Shown piece by piece: positions 46,153 to 60,048 of a stretch of DNA of 64,000 bases (its first letter is position 1; every line of letters begins with the position of its first letter). The notes beneath the pieces are model-generated. The model saw only the letters and a program-made list of their open reading frames with translations, was not told where the DNA came from and searched no databases. This DNA comes from Holacanthus passer (Eukaryota > Chordata > Actinopteri > Pomacanthidae): NCBI GenBank assembly GCA_025331565.1, contig JAFREQ010000003.1:13695001-13759000 (forward strand), given 5' to 3'. Both the position numbers and the translations under genes were made by a program.

Positions 46153-49100
46153 AATTAGCAACAGCTGTGACATTAAGGGGGAAAGCAGGGCACTATTCTT
46201 GGATGACTGGCACAAAAAAGCACAGTCAGCCCGTGTTGAAAGTTGGAGAGAAGGGATGAGAGCTGTGATTTCAGATTTCAGCGAGAACGAGACGGCCGGA
46301 TGGAAACAAGCGAAGCGAACCACCTGCGTGGTCGCGTCTGCCTCATTACACCCCTCATCTGTTTCACGACAAAAGACACGAAAAGAGCCAGAGAGTCTTC
46401 GCATTCACAACTTTTTCGCCGGAGCTTATCAAACATCTCGAGGCCCTGACTGAAGCTCTGAAGCTCTCCGGCAGAGTAATTGCACCTCGGCGGCGGCGGC
46501 TCTTCCCTGCAGCTTCCCGCTCTGCAAGCGCACACGTACGTGAGCCCCTTATTGTCACATTTGCATAAAAAGAAGAGAAGAAGGCCGGACTGGTGGACGA
46601 GACAGCGAGAGAGAGACGGGGGCACCCCAGAGGATTTATTGAATTTTCTGAAGCATGCAAATACAGAGAGCACACAGAACTTGCATTGTGTTTACATAAT
46701 GTCTTAAAAGGTGATTCATGTATTCGCACACTGCATAAATATTGAATCATGCTGTCTGTTAGAGAGAGGCATATTCATGTTTGTGACAGGACAGAGTTGC
46801 ATGCAAGTCGTTTAATAAGTGAAAACAGGAACAGCTGAGTTTTTTTCTTCTTTTATCGCTGGTTAGAATTTGTAATGAGGTGAATTCAGGGCAGATGTGT
46901 GAAACGAAACGATGAAATATTGAACTTTCTCTTTTGCAGCAGTACTTTAATAGTATTCATAAGTTAAAAAGTAAAGTTAAAGCCAAACATTGTATAAGAG
47001 TAAATTTGTCGTGAAATTACTTTTATAATCAAAACATTTTTTTGCATAAAGAACAATAAAAATGTTCAACCTGCATGAAAAGATTAGATCGAGAAAGTGA
47101 TCGTGCAGCGCATCCCTGCCTTTGCAATAAACACTTTAAACCAGCCATGTCAATTTAGAGGAGAAAGAAACTGGCTCACACAAAGTCCCTTTTTACCTTT
47201 ATTTCTCCTGGGAAACACAAACTCTGCACCCACCACCACAACCTTCATCTCATCTGGTGTTTGAACCTTCCTGCCTCTCTGAAGTCACCCACACTGACTC
47301 TCGACGCTGCACATCTGAGGCAAACATAAAACCTTTTTCCCTCTTTCCCATGTGATCACACGATAACAACTTTTCTAGGCAGAATAACCTTATTTGCCTT
47401 AATTTAGAAATGTTAATAGGCAGTGTGTAGCCCTCTGGTGGCATGAGGAAGAAGTGCACCTTTATTTATTTCTTTTTTGGGGGGGAGCTATCATTACTTT
47501 GCCAAATGAGAAATTTCTGTGTGTGTGTGCATGTGTGTGTTTGCGTGTGTGCAAGTGTGGTATATGCAGTATGATTTGTAGGACAGACCCACCCTTGATG
47601 ACATGCACATCGAGGCAAGAGGATAAGCCACTAGAGCTATGAGGCATTAAATTAATTAAATACCGGTGATGGTCTTTGAGTAATATTGGATTTTTATATC
47701 CCTCATCAAGTCCTTATTTTCTTTTGGTCGGCTTAATTTTCCAGTTTTGGAAAAGGGTCAAACTGCAACCCATACAGAAAATTGAACTTTTTGGCACAGC
47801 CTTCAGAATCGCTGCACAGTATTTATGGGAGGTTTGGAGGGTTCCTCATATATTGAAGTTACATTCAAAGTTTTCAGAGGTCAAGTAGTTTACCATGACG
47901 CGCCTGGCGTTGTGCTTTTCAGCAGCGTATAGGGGCAATATGAGGATAATAACAGCATAATTTATCAGTATAATCACTGCAAGCATTTTAATGCTGTGTC
48001 ATGATGGATGCAATAAAAGCAAAATAACATGATTTAATGCATTAAAATGACAATTTAAATAGACTTTTGCATGTTTGAGGGAGCAGCCATCTCCAGCTGA
48101 CAACACAAAAAACAGGTATGTACTTAAAAAAGAAAACCAGTCAGTAAATAAGCGTAAGAATTCCCCAGTGCTTTGAATGTCTTTTAAATGACTTTTCTTG
48201 CCCCACATTGCATAATTATAAATTCTGCCCTACATTCATGACCCTGTAAAAGTCAAGTAAATGTGAAAAAGCACCTATTTTTTTTTTTTTTTAAAGGTTA
48301 CTCGAGGCTTTGTCTGCGATAACGGCAGCGCTCGGACAAAACTTTACTGCTCCTTGCTCAGATGGTGCTCGGTCTGTGAGTGAGGAGCGCTGTCAGTGAA
48401 TATTTGTACACATGGAGGTTATACGACCATAAAGCGGGGAGATAGAGAGCAAACAAACCATCTGTTTGGCAGTAAAACCAAAGGACAGCGATAATATTCA
48501 GGGCAATGACGTGGATCCCTTCGCCTTTTCCAGACCTCAACTTTTGCTCTTGATGATTAAAAGTACCAGCTGATTTTGTGTTTCTCAAATCAAACTGAAC
48601 TCTCGCTCTCGCATGTGCTGGAGCAGCGATCTAACTTTTGGTTTCGGTCCCTCCGTGGATCAAGCAAAAAAATCCCTAATGCCGGATGTTTTTAATGTGG
48701 TGGGCTCGTCTGAAGTCGTCGCGATGCCCTGTGCTCGTTCCCTGGACGTCACGCCTGTGTTCAAGCAAGGCTTTGAAATATTAGGAAGAGTCAGATAGTC
48801 GCAGTAGCTGAAGACTCCAGCATGAGAGGCCGCGTCGAAAAGCGTAATCCCAGTTTTCCACATGCGCCCATCCATCAAACTGTAACGCTTCATAATGCTA
48901 TAATCTGGTTCTGCTTGTTCTCCTGTGTCCCTCACTCTCTCACACACGAGCACAATAACACTTTGTCAAATATAAAAAAGCGGATAACATTTTCTATAGC
49001 GCTTGTTTTTAACTGCTGAATTATGTATTAGTACACATATGACAGAAATAGAATAGTTGCATCGCTGCTGTCTCTGGCAGCCGAGTGCTCTAAATTATGG

Positions 49101-49976
49101 ATCTAGTCATCCTTTCTTGAATTATGGAGCCGCTGAACTTTTGTGTTGAGAGATAATCATTGCAGATGTTAAAATATTCCGAAAAATGGAGATAGAAACA
49201 TCAGTGTTACTTTCTGATGCTTTTTTTTTTTCACTTCAGTTACTTATTCATTCCAAACTTTCAGACTCTGTGTTGAATTGGGCAAAGTTTGTCTCTTTTG
49301 ATCAATAAAAAAACACCAAGTGTTGAGAGGCAGAAGTTCTATCTGTGTCAGCACATATTACATGACCCTGAAATCTGTTCGGGGAGTAGCGCAATATTCC
49401 AAACAAATAACAGCGTTTTCTCCCCTCTCAGCTTTATGAGTGTGTGTCAAGGCTCCCATCCTTCAATATTCTATAAGAGAAAGAGCGCGCGGGGCGAGCC
49501 ATCCTTCTTTGATTGGATTAAAAAGAAAACTCCCTCAAGATAAAGATGAAGACAGATTCCTTTAATATCCTTGTCATAACACAAGCAGGACACCTTGCCC
49601 TCAGCCTACACCTCTCGCAGATATTGTCCAGTCAAAAATGATTACGGCTCTCTGCTTAGCGAGGCCACCGAGGGGATCGGGGAGCGGCTGTCAGTTCTCA
49701 CAGGGCGCTCGGACCATCAATCATCTGTCGTGAGGGCGTAACGGACACCTAGAGGAAAAGAGTAGGAGCAGGGTGAAGACCTTTAGTTTGAAACAATGAG
49801 CAAGTGTAAATAGTAGTAACTAATAAATAATTCATATTTGATACTATTTACATACTCATGGTGTGCAGACAAGCATTGTTCAGATACTTCAGCACTTCAG
49901 TTTTCAAGTTCCCAGGGTCAGAGAATTATGTGGAATAGATACACAGCATATCTTCCATTTGATGTCATGGTGCAGC

Positions 49977-49979
<3 letters not shown>

Positions 49980-50007
<28 letters not shown>
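49980..50007 (+). repeat. poly(A) run
   Basis: 28 consecutive A with no recognised retroelement body directly upstream. Confidence 0.95.
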
Positions 50008-50274
50008 CGTCTTAGTTTTGAGTTCAATATTTTACTCCAAGTGTGATAAATTTTGAGTGAAGCAGGAAAAACTACTATATAACCATACTGAATATAAATG
50101 TGTTATAAAATGTTGTTGTAGGTATGTTGAATCTAAAGCTACTCAAAGGGTTTAATGGTAGACTGTCCAGTCATGCAGATTTTGAGATATCAATCTTTGA
50201 AGGATATCTCAGTATAAACTGTATGTATGCAAGTGAACTGAATTTCAGTTATCGTGGTGGCAACATTGAACAAG

Positions 50275-50715
50275 ACTAAGTGTCCACAGCCATATAGCAG
50301 CTCTGTGATGCTGTACTCAGACACAGAGATGCTGACATGCTCACACTCACAATGTCAACATAATGATTTTTAGCAGGTGTAATATTTTCCATTTCCACCA
50401 TCTTAGTCGAGCACATTAGGATGCTAACATTTGCTAATTAGCACATTAAACCCTTAAACCCCATGAATGTCTGTCTTAATTTCATGGTAATCCATCTAAT
50501 AGCTGTTGAGACATTTCACCCAAAACCACAACCTGCTGGTGGCGCTGCAGGAAAAGTCAGGGATCACCAAAGTCGGTAGGATTCATCCTCTGGGAAGCAG
50601 GAATGTCGAAATACATAAAGTACAAAATACAAAAGAAAGTCACTCCATCCCATCCATTTAATAGTCGTTCAGATATTTTAGTCTGGACCATAATGGTCGA
50701 CCGGCTGACCAATCA
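50275..50715 (-). repeat. dispersed repeat family B, longest copy
   Basis: Contains, on the + strand, GATGCTGACATGCTCACACT, TCTTAGTCGAGCACATTAGG, ATGCTAACATTTGCTAATTA, TAGCTGTTGAGACATTTCAC, GGTGGCGCTGCAGGAAAAGT, CAGGGATCACCAAAGTCGGT and AGGATTCATCCTCTGGG. The last blocks are the reverse complement of the copy 1 core, so this copy is inverted and extends further than the others. Confidence 0.7.
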
Positions 50716-53700
50716 ACAGACCAACACTGAGAAGAAGAAAAAGTGGACTTTCCTTCCTATTACTTTGGATTATCAACGGAACAGTCAGCATTTTTTCTTT
50801 GGAACATGTTTCTACTGAACCAGCCCGTGAAATGAAGAACTGTTTACTAGAGAAACAGGGACACTGATTCTAATTGATTTATAAAATATAGTTTTTCAAT
50901 GATTTAATGGCCTCACATGAAGCCTGATTCACCTTTACTGTATCAGAGTGTAAGGGATGATGTTGCAAAAATGCTGCAAACCACCTCCATGACTAAACAC
51001 TTTCTCAGAAGAGGCAGAGTGAAATATAACCATGCATGAAACGACCATTTAACATAGAGTATGCTTGGAGGTATTACGGTTTACAAAGTTAGATCTAGTA
51101 AATGTCTTAATCTCTTTTCTTATTTTAATGATTTTTTTTTTTTTTTTATCATCTGCACATGTCATAAATAAACATCTGATGGCTATTTCTAAATCAGCCC
51201 ACAGAGCTTACATTTACTCAAATCCAAAACATGTTTTATGGAAACCTCTTGGACCAAACTCAAAAACCAGCTCTCCAGCACTTGAAAACCAGTTTCTTAG
51301 CATCTAACTAATGTTTGAGACATTCCACGGCTGTAATGCGGTCGAAAACATCCTAAAGGAGCTCTCAGGGTGAGAACAGAGTGGAAGATGTTAAATCTTA
51401 TCCCTCCACTATAATTCACATGTGACACACACAGGACAAAAAGAGAGAGGTTAACCTCTTGAAAACAAGCCTCTTCCCGGCCACAAGAATGCGAGCGAGC
51501 AGTGTGTTTTCAATTATATGAAACCAGCTCGACCATAGGTTGCTTCATTTAGCTGCCTGTCTTGGAGTCGACATGATTCTCCTTCTCAATGAATCACAGT
51601 TTAGAAAATAAAACATGTCGTCGTTGCGCTCATTGCTAATCAGACGGGCCGCAGAGACTTGTTTCTAATTTTCGGATGTGGATTACTGGATTTTTATGTA
51701 AAAATAGGCTCCCTCCCTCGGGCAAAATGTGCATTTTTGTGGCATCTGACAAAAGAAAATGCCACAGTAACACTGCGAGTGAAACCTGCACTATGGTATT
51801 ACTGCACACTGTGGTGGCAAAGAAGTGGATTTTGTCAACAAGGCAGCTCCCCAGGGGATAGAAAGATGTTTTAGGATCTCATATTGACACCAAAATTACA
51901 CATTTTTCATGAATGACAAATTTCATCGTCATCCATAAAACCTGCGGGAGGCAACAACAAATGATTTTGTCCATCTGTAATCATCTGGATAAAGTTTGGT
52001 GGTTTTCGCTCGGCGACAAAAGTTGGACTCTTGAAGTTCTCTGGATTGCGGTTTACCGACTCTCCCAAAAGACACATAAGCCCAACAAATCTTTCCCAGG
52101 CTCTGTGTGTGCCAGATCGAGATTTGCTTAATTATTCCCCATATGAAGGGACCGGTGAGCACAATGTGTGTTATTATGCTCGTCCGCTGGGTGCTGGTTT
52201 TCACATCGTGCCCCCGTGGACTCGGGTTTTTCAGACTCTGTAATTTCCCCCCGGGTCTCTTGAACATGGCTGTCAGTTTGACTCTGGCTCACAGTTGGGA
52301 AAGTGGCCACCTTCTCCCGGGCAGACATCTCATACCGGCTCGCCTTGGCTCGGAGACAGCGGGCTCCTGGTTCCCAGTCCAGCTTCCTGCTCTCCATGGA
52401 GGGCCCGGCTTGGTGCGCAGCCTGGGAATAGAGGTTGAGAGGTTGGAGCGGGGACAGAGAGGAGGGAGAAGGGGGCCGAGGGAAGAAGAAGGGGGGCACA
52501 CTTGAAGGGATATTTCCTTTCACGGCTTCCGCTCCTCTCATTTTCTCCTTATTATCAGGACGCCTGGTGCCAGACCTCCAGCTTGATCCAGCTGAGGTGA
52601 GAGATGAGATACAAAGTGCAGACGAAAAAACTGAAAGTGGCAGTTGATCATTTTAAGAGGAGAAAATGCCAGCTCCTGTTCTGGGGTCTGTTTTTCATTA
52701 AGCTTTCATGCTTCCTCCACCACGAGGGGTTAAAGAAAGAACACTAGTCCCCTTTATTTGGAAAAATACAAACAAGTTATTTATTCATCTGCCCACCCTC
52801 CCTTTTTCTCAACCTCCTCAATTCTCCATCAGCAGCGTATTCCTCTTCACATCCCAGCGTGCATCGCACCTCTTTGACTTCTAGCTGCCTCGCTATTCAC
52901 AGAGGCCTCCGCACCTCCACTCCCACACTCCCGCAGGCCCGAAGGCAGATCCAGGTTTATCTGATGTTTAATTTACAGTGCACTCTGCCGCTATACGTCC
53001 ACCAGCGGGCTACTGCCCTCCTCCACCCCCGCCGCAACCTCTGCCGGCCACCCGTGATGAGTTGTGCAGCCGCAGCCAGCACTTTTATACACTGCCAAAA
53101 AAAGAGTCGGGCAGACAATAAAACTGTGCTATAGGCAAAAGCAAAAGTCTGCAGGGCCGCTGAGAGACGGAGCGGTTTCTCTGCCACGGGGAATCCGCGG
53201 CGCAGTGGGACACACAAAGCTCGGTGCGCAAGCAGAGACATTCCAGACGTGCACGTGCATCTCTACAGAAACCATCAAGCCTCTCTTCTTCCCTCTGGTT
53301 TCATCTCTCTCAACATGAGCGACTGTGACTGATTTGGTTGGCCTGTAATGGATGACAGCTCAAACTCAACCAAAGACATTTGCAGTGTTGTAGTATTATT
53401 TGCAAAGCGAGTTTAAGATTTCAGTTTTGGTTGCCACCTGTTGTTGGGATGGTAAGTGCAAGTGCAGTTTAATACGACTGCAAACAGTCACTGAGCTGCT
53501 GCTCTGTCAGAAATACAACAGAATGCTCTCTGCAATATTTCAACTAATCCACCGTTAAGAAAAGGCAAAAAATGACTGCTGTGTTTGGGACATGCATTTT
53601 TTATAACAAAGACACCTGCAGACTTCTTCACAATAAAAGCCACACAGCGTTTTGTCACTGTGTTTTAATGTGAAGCAGCAGTAGTTTTTTTTTGCAGTAA

Positions 53701-56699
53701 TTTAATATACTATGATACCGTGTAAAGACAATGAACAGTAAACATTAAGGTGATAAAATTGTACTGGATTACATGCATGTGTCATGTGTGCATACACTAG
53801 GTAGGTTAGAGATAATTCCTACGTGTATATGCATTTAAAGATCAAAAGTGGGTTTTGATTTCATCTTAATATTTAATGGCTTTATAACACTTGTTTGGTT
53901 GTGAGTTAAACACAGTAACAGTAGCAGGTGAGAATAAGCGCCGCCAAATCAAATCTCACCCTCAGACTGCGTGCGCTGACTTTTTAACCGGATCCCCGGC
54001 GTGCGTTTCCTTGCGAATGGTTTCCTTTCAAGTTCGAACTTAAGCTTCGCTGCCCTGCGTTCCCTGCTCCTTATTGAAATGGATTATATGTTAAATCAAA
54101 AGTGACTCTCAGGAAAACAACGGAGAGAACCTGCTGACAGCCTGTGTATAGACAAATAAAGACTTTATTGACCCAGTCCCTTTTTACGGTCCACTCTGAG
54201 GCTTTAAAAAGGGCTTTTCTCCCTGGGCAGCATTAATGAGGTTTACCAAGCTCCTCTACCCAAAGGTATTGTGGTCTCCCGAACAGCTGAGAAACTCTCT
54301 ATTACTCAAGTATATGCCATTATTAAAATCTTACTGGGAGCATAACGGATGGGGTAACGGTGTCTGGGGAGATGGCATCATCCACAAGACGACGAGCATT
54401 ATTCTGATGCAGTGTTGTGTACATTAGCCTGCCAGACGTTGATATATGACTGTTTTACAGCAGAGCTTCTTCTAAACGCTGAGGTGTATGTTTGCGTTGA
54501 TCATAATCAGTGATATTTCTGCAGCCAGTCCTGCTTCCCCTTCGCCATAAGTCACTGTCATACGTGTTGCCCCTGAATGCAAGTGGGAAAGCTCACAGTC
54601 GGAGGGGTCATACTGAAGCAGAACAGCGTTGATATTTTGCAAGAGGCACGCTGACAGGACAGCGCGGAGGAGAAAGAGAAACCCGAGAGCGTGCTCATTA
54701 CGCTGCCTTGACCTCCGAGGTCAGGGACAGGAAGGAAGCCGGCGGACACAGCGCCAATCTGGAACTGAGGTATTTTTCTGTTTTTAAACCAAGCCCCCAG
54801 ATAATGAGATTTATTGTTCTCTGCAGGAATGAGAAAGGATAAAAATCACCTCTGAGCATCTTTTATATTCAGGTTATTTATCTAAATGCATGAAAAGAAG
54901 CTTAAAAAATATCTTTCTGCATTTTTCTTTTTGTCAGCGAATCCCATGAAAACGTGTTAGTCCATTCGTCTCTCGCTACTTTCCGACTTCTCCGCCCTGA
55001 CAGGAGCACTCAGCCCCAGGCGCAGTGGTTCCCACCGAATGCGTAAATATTTAAAAACAGCTCGCAGAGATATAGTTTCATATTTTCAAAACACTAAATA
55101 ATTTCCTAAATACAGCTGGGCCCTGCAATTTCTAGCAAACGTAACAGGACTAAATAGTGACCTTTTGGGAAACTTTCTGAGCGGCGGATGAATTCTTATT
55201 TTGTGTGTGTGTACTAGAGAGTATTTAAGGAAGCAGGAGGTTGTATGTGGGATTCACTCAAAATAAACTCCAGTTCTCACAGTCCTGATAATGAACAAAC
55301 ATATCACGATGTGGCTTACTGATGTGTCTTAAATAATTTTTGAACAACAATGGAGCTTATGGCGAGGATCAGGCTTTGGATACGCCGACGAAATGTGATC
55401 TTTTGATTAATCCATCATCGGTTTGGGTGCACGCTCGGAAAAGTTGCTGTTTAAAAGTGCACTACGTTCTTCATGCATATCGACCATACGAGCGAGGGTC
55501 ATGTCAAAACCAGTGTAAAGTTAAATATGTTTATGGATAAAATGAAATTAGTGCACAAAACCACATGTTTGCCATCCTCTCTTGTGGTGCCGTACAAAGA
55601 GCCCGGAGATCTGCACCAGGCTTTACACACACTGAAGAAAACGGAGCCGGTGATTTACAGTAGAGTCGCTGCAAATGCCTTGGAAACATCCCGTTGGTTT
55701 GTGAACTGAATGTCTGTTTTTTATTGCCTACAGTTGTGAATAAATGATTGTAAACTGGCTGCACCTCCCATGAGACCAGACAACCGAGTCATTAAATGTG
55801 ATGAAGCTTTGCTGGAAGGACGGAGGGGAAAAACGAGGAAGGGACAGAAAAGGGAGGCTTGGAGGAGTGAAGGAGAAAAGGAGGGGAAGGAGGGAGGATA
55901 CAGCCTGGAGAGGGAAAACACTTTAGTTTAATTAAGACTAATGTGCATGGGGCAGGAGTCATCGCGGATAGGGAGGACTGGCGTGGAGAGTTCAGCACGG
56001 CGGGAGAGCGTTCGCAGCAGAATTTGACGACAGATGAAGCCTGATGTAATAAAGCGCTCGATACCTGCAGAGTTGATCATGTTTTGCCACATCCAGCAGG
56101 AAGGGAAGGTCACGAGATAAAGTGGAGGACAATTAAGAGCGCGACGTCATTTTCCGTAATAAATGTTAGTACAAAATGAATCTTTAGCTCTGTGTTGGAT
56201 GACACAGAAACATTAGAGCGAACAACCACAAGCTTTGTCTGCAGCTGTTGAATTCCCCAACTGAGCAGAAAGGGTCAGGGTGAAAGGGTGAGACTGTTGT
56301 TATTAAACACATGGCAATTGTTATAATGATATAATGACATTAAATTGTAATGGATACGTACGTCTCATGACTAACATTTGGCTCGAAGCGAAGCCAGCAA
56401 AAAGTCAACAAAAAGTGAAAATCATTTACAAAGAGACTTTTCAGCATGAATATCCTTAAAATGATCGTAAGCATCAAAATGATTACAGTGCTGAAACTTA
56501 AGTTTTTTACACACATTTACTTTTTTTCAGCAATTGTCCCAAACTGAAGATATTTCATTTCAATTCTAAATTAATACATATATGCATGTAGTTGATATTA
56601 CTGTGAATAAAGGGTCCGAATTGAAACAGGAAATAAAGCATTAAGCAAAATATGTGTTGGCCTCAAAAGATTCTGTTTCAACAACATGAAATTTCTTCC

Positions 56700-56845
56700 T
56701 GTCCAGACTAAAATATGTCAACATCTTATAGATGCATGCATGGTCCCCAGAGGATGAAGCCTGCTGACTTTGGTGACTTTTTTTTCAAGTGCCATCATCA
56801 GGTCAAACTTGTTGTTTGTCTAATACTTTGCTTTCTAACTAGATT
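56700..56845 (+). repeat. dispersed repeat family B, partial copy
   Basis: ATGCATGGTCCCCAGAGGAT, GAAGCCTGCTGACTTTGGTG and GTGCCATCATCAGGTCAAAC are the family core in the plus orientation. Confidence 0.65.
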
Positions 56846-57847
56846 CCAGCAACCTAACCCATTTTGTCGGGTAAATTTCAGGCTCGGGTTACTTTGTCTT
56901 TGAAGAAGATAAACAAAAATGTAGAGTCGGTTTTAAGTTGGGTTTGGGTTTCCACATCAGTTCAGGTGGGTTGGGTTACTCTATTTATGACCAAGTATAT
57001 GTACATTGTGTACTTGAGCCAGCAACTTGGCTGCGGACTCTCGTTCCCACACTCTTCTGGATGGAGACACTTTCATCAAGCACTGAATATTTAAATGTTT
57101 GATCACAAAAGTGCAGCTGCGAGTTGAAAGTAGTTGATTTTATCAGTAAACTGTTTTGCTGCAGAGATACTGTCAGAAACTATTTACACAGATTTCAAGC
57201 TCTCAATTGTTTCTCCTGCGGCGCCTCGGACCAGCACAGTCTCCAACATGTTGAGGTTGGAGCACACAGACAAAAGAAAAACCAATGTTTACAAATGTGG
57301 CAAAATTTAATTCCTTTATTTATTCATTTTCTTACCCACTTACTCCATTTCATGGTCACAGGGGTCTGGACTCCATCCCAGCATGCACTTGGTGGGAAGT
57401 CAGGTTGTGGCACAATTTGATTTAGGCAGCGCGAGCTCTGGATTTTATGGCAGCCTGTGTCTAAACAGACAGGGAAACTTGCATAACTACTTCCTGCAGA
57501 CTTCTTCAGAGACTAATTCCTGAGTAATTTAGCAATGGATGCGTTCACTTCAAACAGGAGACGCACACTGACGCCGAATCATTAAATCATATGAATGGTT
57601 GTTAACTTAGCTCATCATTAAATTTACTACGTTTTACACGTGCTCAGAGACACACTCAGGAGACGGGAGGATGCGCGTGTGTGACTCATTTCTCTCTTTT
57701 CTTTTGAATTTTGAACACTTAATAAACAGAGCTGTAATGCAAATAAAAAAGAAAAATGTGAAGTAACGAAAGCAAGGCTCGGGTTTGACGCGGGGTGATC
57801 CTGAGAGTGGGTGATTTATGTGATCTCTGTAACACATATCCACATGT

Positions 57848-57849
<2 letters not shown>

Positions 57850-57895
<46 letters not shown>
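57850..57895 (+). repeat. (AC)n microsatellite
   Basis: 46 nt of perfect AC repeat. Confidence 0.97.
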
Positions 57896-57899
<4 letters not shown>

Positions 57900-59817
57900 T
57901 CATCAGCTGCTGGGAGTCAGCCCGGTCGAGCTGTGGAGACCAAACAGCTGCTCACATGTATCACCTTTCACTACCACACCAAAAGAGTAGCTCTGTGGGC
58001 CAATGTCCGTGTACATACAGTCAGAGAGGAAATGTCACGTTTCCCCACAGAATGTTAATTGAGCCACCAAAACAAACACACTTAGAGCCAGAACGACACA
58101 CAGGAATCCTCTAATGACACCGCAGCGAGGAGCTACCGCCGCCTTCTAAATTACAAATGGAGATAAAATAATAAAAGCAACTGCATTGTGTAAAGTCATC
58201 AATTTGCCACAAGCAAAAGACGCAGAATAATTGGCTTCATTTGCTCATTTTGATCCGCGTACGCATCGTGTTCTAATAAGGTATAATCACCACGATTACT
58301 GGAACCTAGATGATCTGGCTTGCATTTCATATTGCATTGTGTTTTGAAATCATTATCCCAAGTATTCCAGCCTCTTTAAATTCCACCCACTAAAAACTGT
58401 AGCTAACAACCTGTCCAAGTGTACTGATTAATGAGACTCTGCAGCAGTTACACACTGCAGTCATTCCTCTCTGTTTTCTTTTTTACCAATGGAATTTGCA
58501 GTTATAATCTCTCATCAGTGTTTGACTCATCTCTTTATTAATTTGCACACACCCTATAAATAATTAGGAATCAGTTATTACGGAGCTTCAGCTGAATCTG
58601 AAAGCAGCCTTTTTGTGCACTAGAAGTGAGAGCTGCAAATCAAATCTCTTCTTTGTTAATTCGGTTTGAAACAGCCTGAAAATATTTACATTGCCTTTTT
58701 TGTACGATACATTTCTGTGGATTCCCGCTGAGTCAGCACTCGCAGACAGCGGGAATGATGCAACGAGAGGTCAGAGATCCTGTTCTTACCGTCAGTGTGT
58801 TGCTCATATCCTTGTTTCTACCTTTGACAAAACATTAGTCACACCACTGGACTTAATGTCCATCTGTTATTGTTTATAATGCAATTTTGCCACCCTACTA
58901 TATCAATATGTATATACTCATGTGAGCTCTTGTGTTATACATAGAAAATATGCACACTGTGCCAAATATGAGAATAGCTGAGTGAGAAAAGGACTGAAAG
59001 CAAAGGGTGAACATGCAGCAATTCGCTGCCCGAGGCCATGAAATTTAGCGGGTTACTCAAGACGACCATTTTCAGTAAGCACAACAAAGAACCACATACC
59101 TGCTTACAAACCGAACCAAACTCTCCCTTTAGTGCGTGACACAGTTAGCGGTCAGACCACAGAAGGAGTGAGCCACCCACCCGAAATTCCCGTAGACAGA
59201 AAAGTTGTTTTGATTGAAACTGTATTGCATGTGAGGAATTATCCCTGAGACGGCACAAATCTGATTCCAGTAAAACAATGCGTCCTGCCACAAGGCCGGT
59301 GTAGTCATCCAAGGGCAGCGTTTTCATCATTAGTCATCCACCTTGAAAGGCTTTGGTAGAGTTTTCTGACACAGCGTTGTTTACAGGATGGATACTGAAC
59401 AGAAAATACTGCAGCTTGAAGAGTGATATGTACTGTGTGTACTGCTTTCACATGTAGAGCATGTCATTATGTTTGATACATGACAATTTAATAATTCATC
59501 AATATTCCTGTCATAACATTTATTTAAATGATTGCATTTTATCTGTATGCCATTAACTACAAATACTCAAGTTAAATCATTGTCAAGTAAATTTTATTTC
59601 AGTATCACAAATCACAAATTTGCCTCGAGGGTTTTCACAATCTGTGCAAGACACAACATCCTCCATCTGTACAGCCTCAAAGCAAAACACTCCCACAAAA
59701 AAAACTTTTTGCAGGGAGGAAATGGAAGAAACCAGGAAGAGCAACATCCTTGTCCCAGCATGGACAGACATGCAGCCAATGTTTGTATGGACAATCAGGA
59801 TGACGGAATTGTAGAGA

Positions 59818-59819
<2 letters not shown>

Positions 59820-59849
<30 letters not shown>
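59820..59849 (+). repeat. (AT)n microsatellite
   Basis: 30 nt of alternating AT that directly precedes the small frame at 59861-60028. Confidence 0.96.
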
Positions 59850-59851
<2 letters not shown>

Positions 59852-60026
59852 GGGAGGATGATGAGCAACTTCAGGTTTCTCCAAACAGACCTGAGTCCCC
59901 ATGACGTCCTCTCCACCTGGATAGAGGATGGACTCACAAGAGCAAAGCTGAAGCTCACCGTTCACACAGAGAAGAAAGGAAACAAGTACAGAGGGGAGAG
60001 AGACAAGGACAACATGCACCCAGTGT

Positions 60027-60048
60027 AGAGAGAGAGAGAGAGAGAGAG
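60027..60048 (+). repeat. (AG)n microsatellite
   Basis: Eleven AG units. Confidence 0.95.

Noticed and set aside
45953..46453. 166-codon frame with a poly-Lys run (and the 134-codon poly-Phe frame opposite)
   Set aside because: Both run through the 33-A tract, so the repeats reflect slippage-prone DNA, not a protein.
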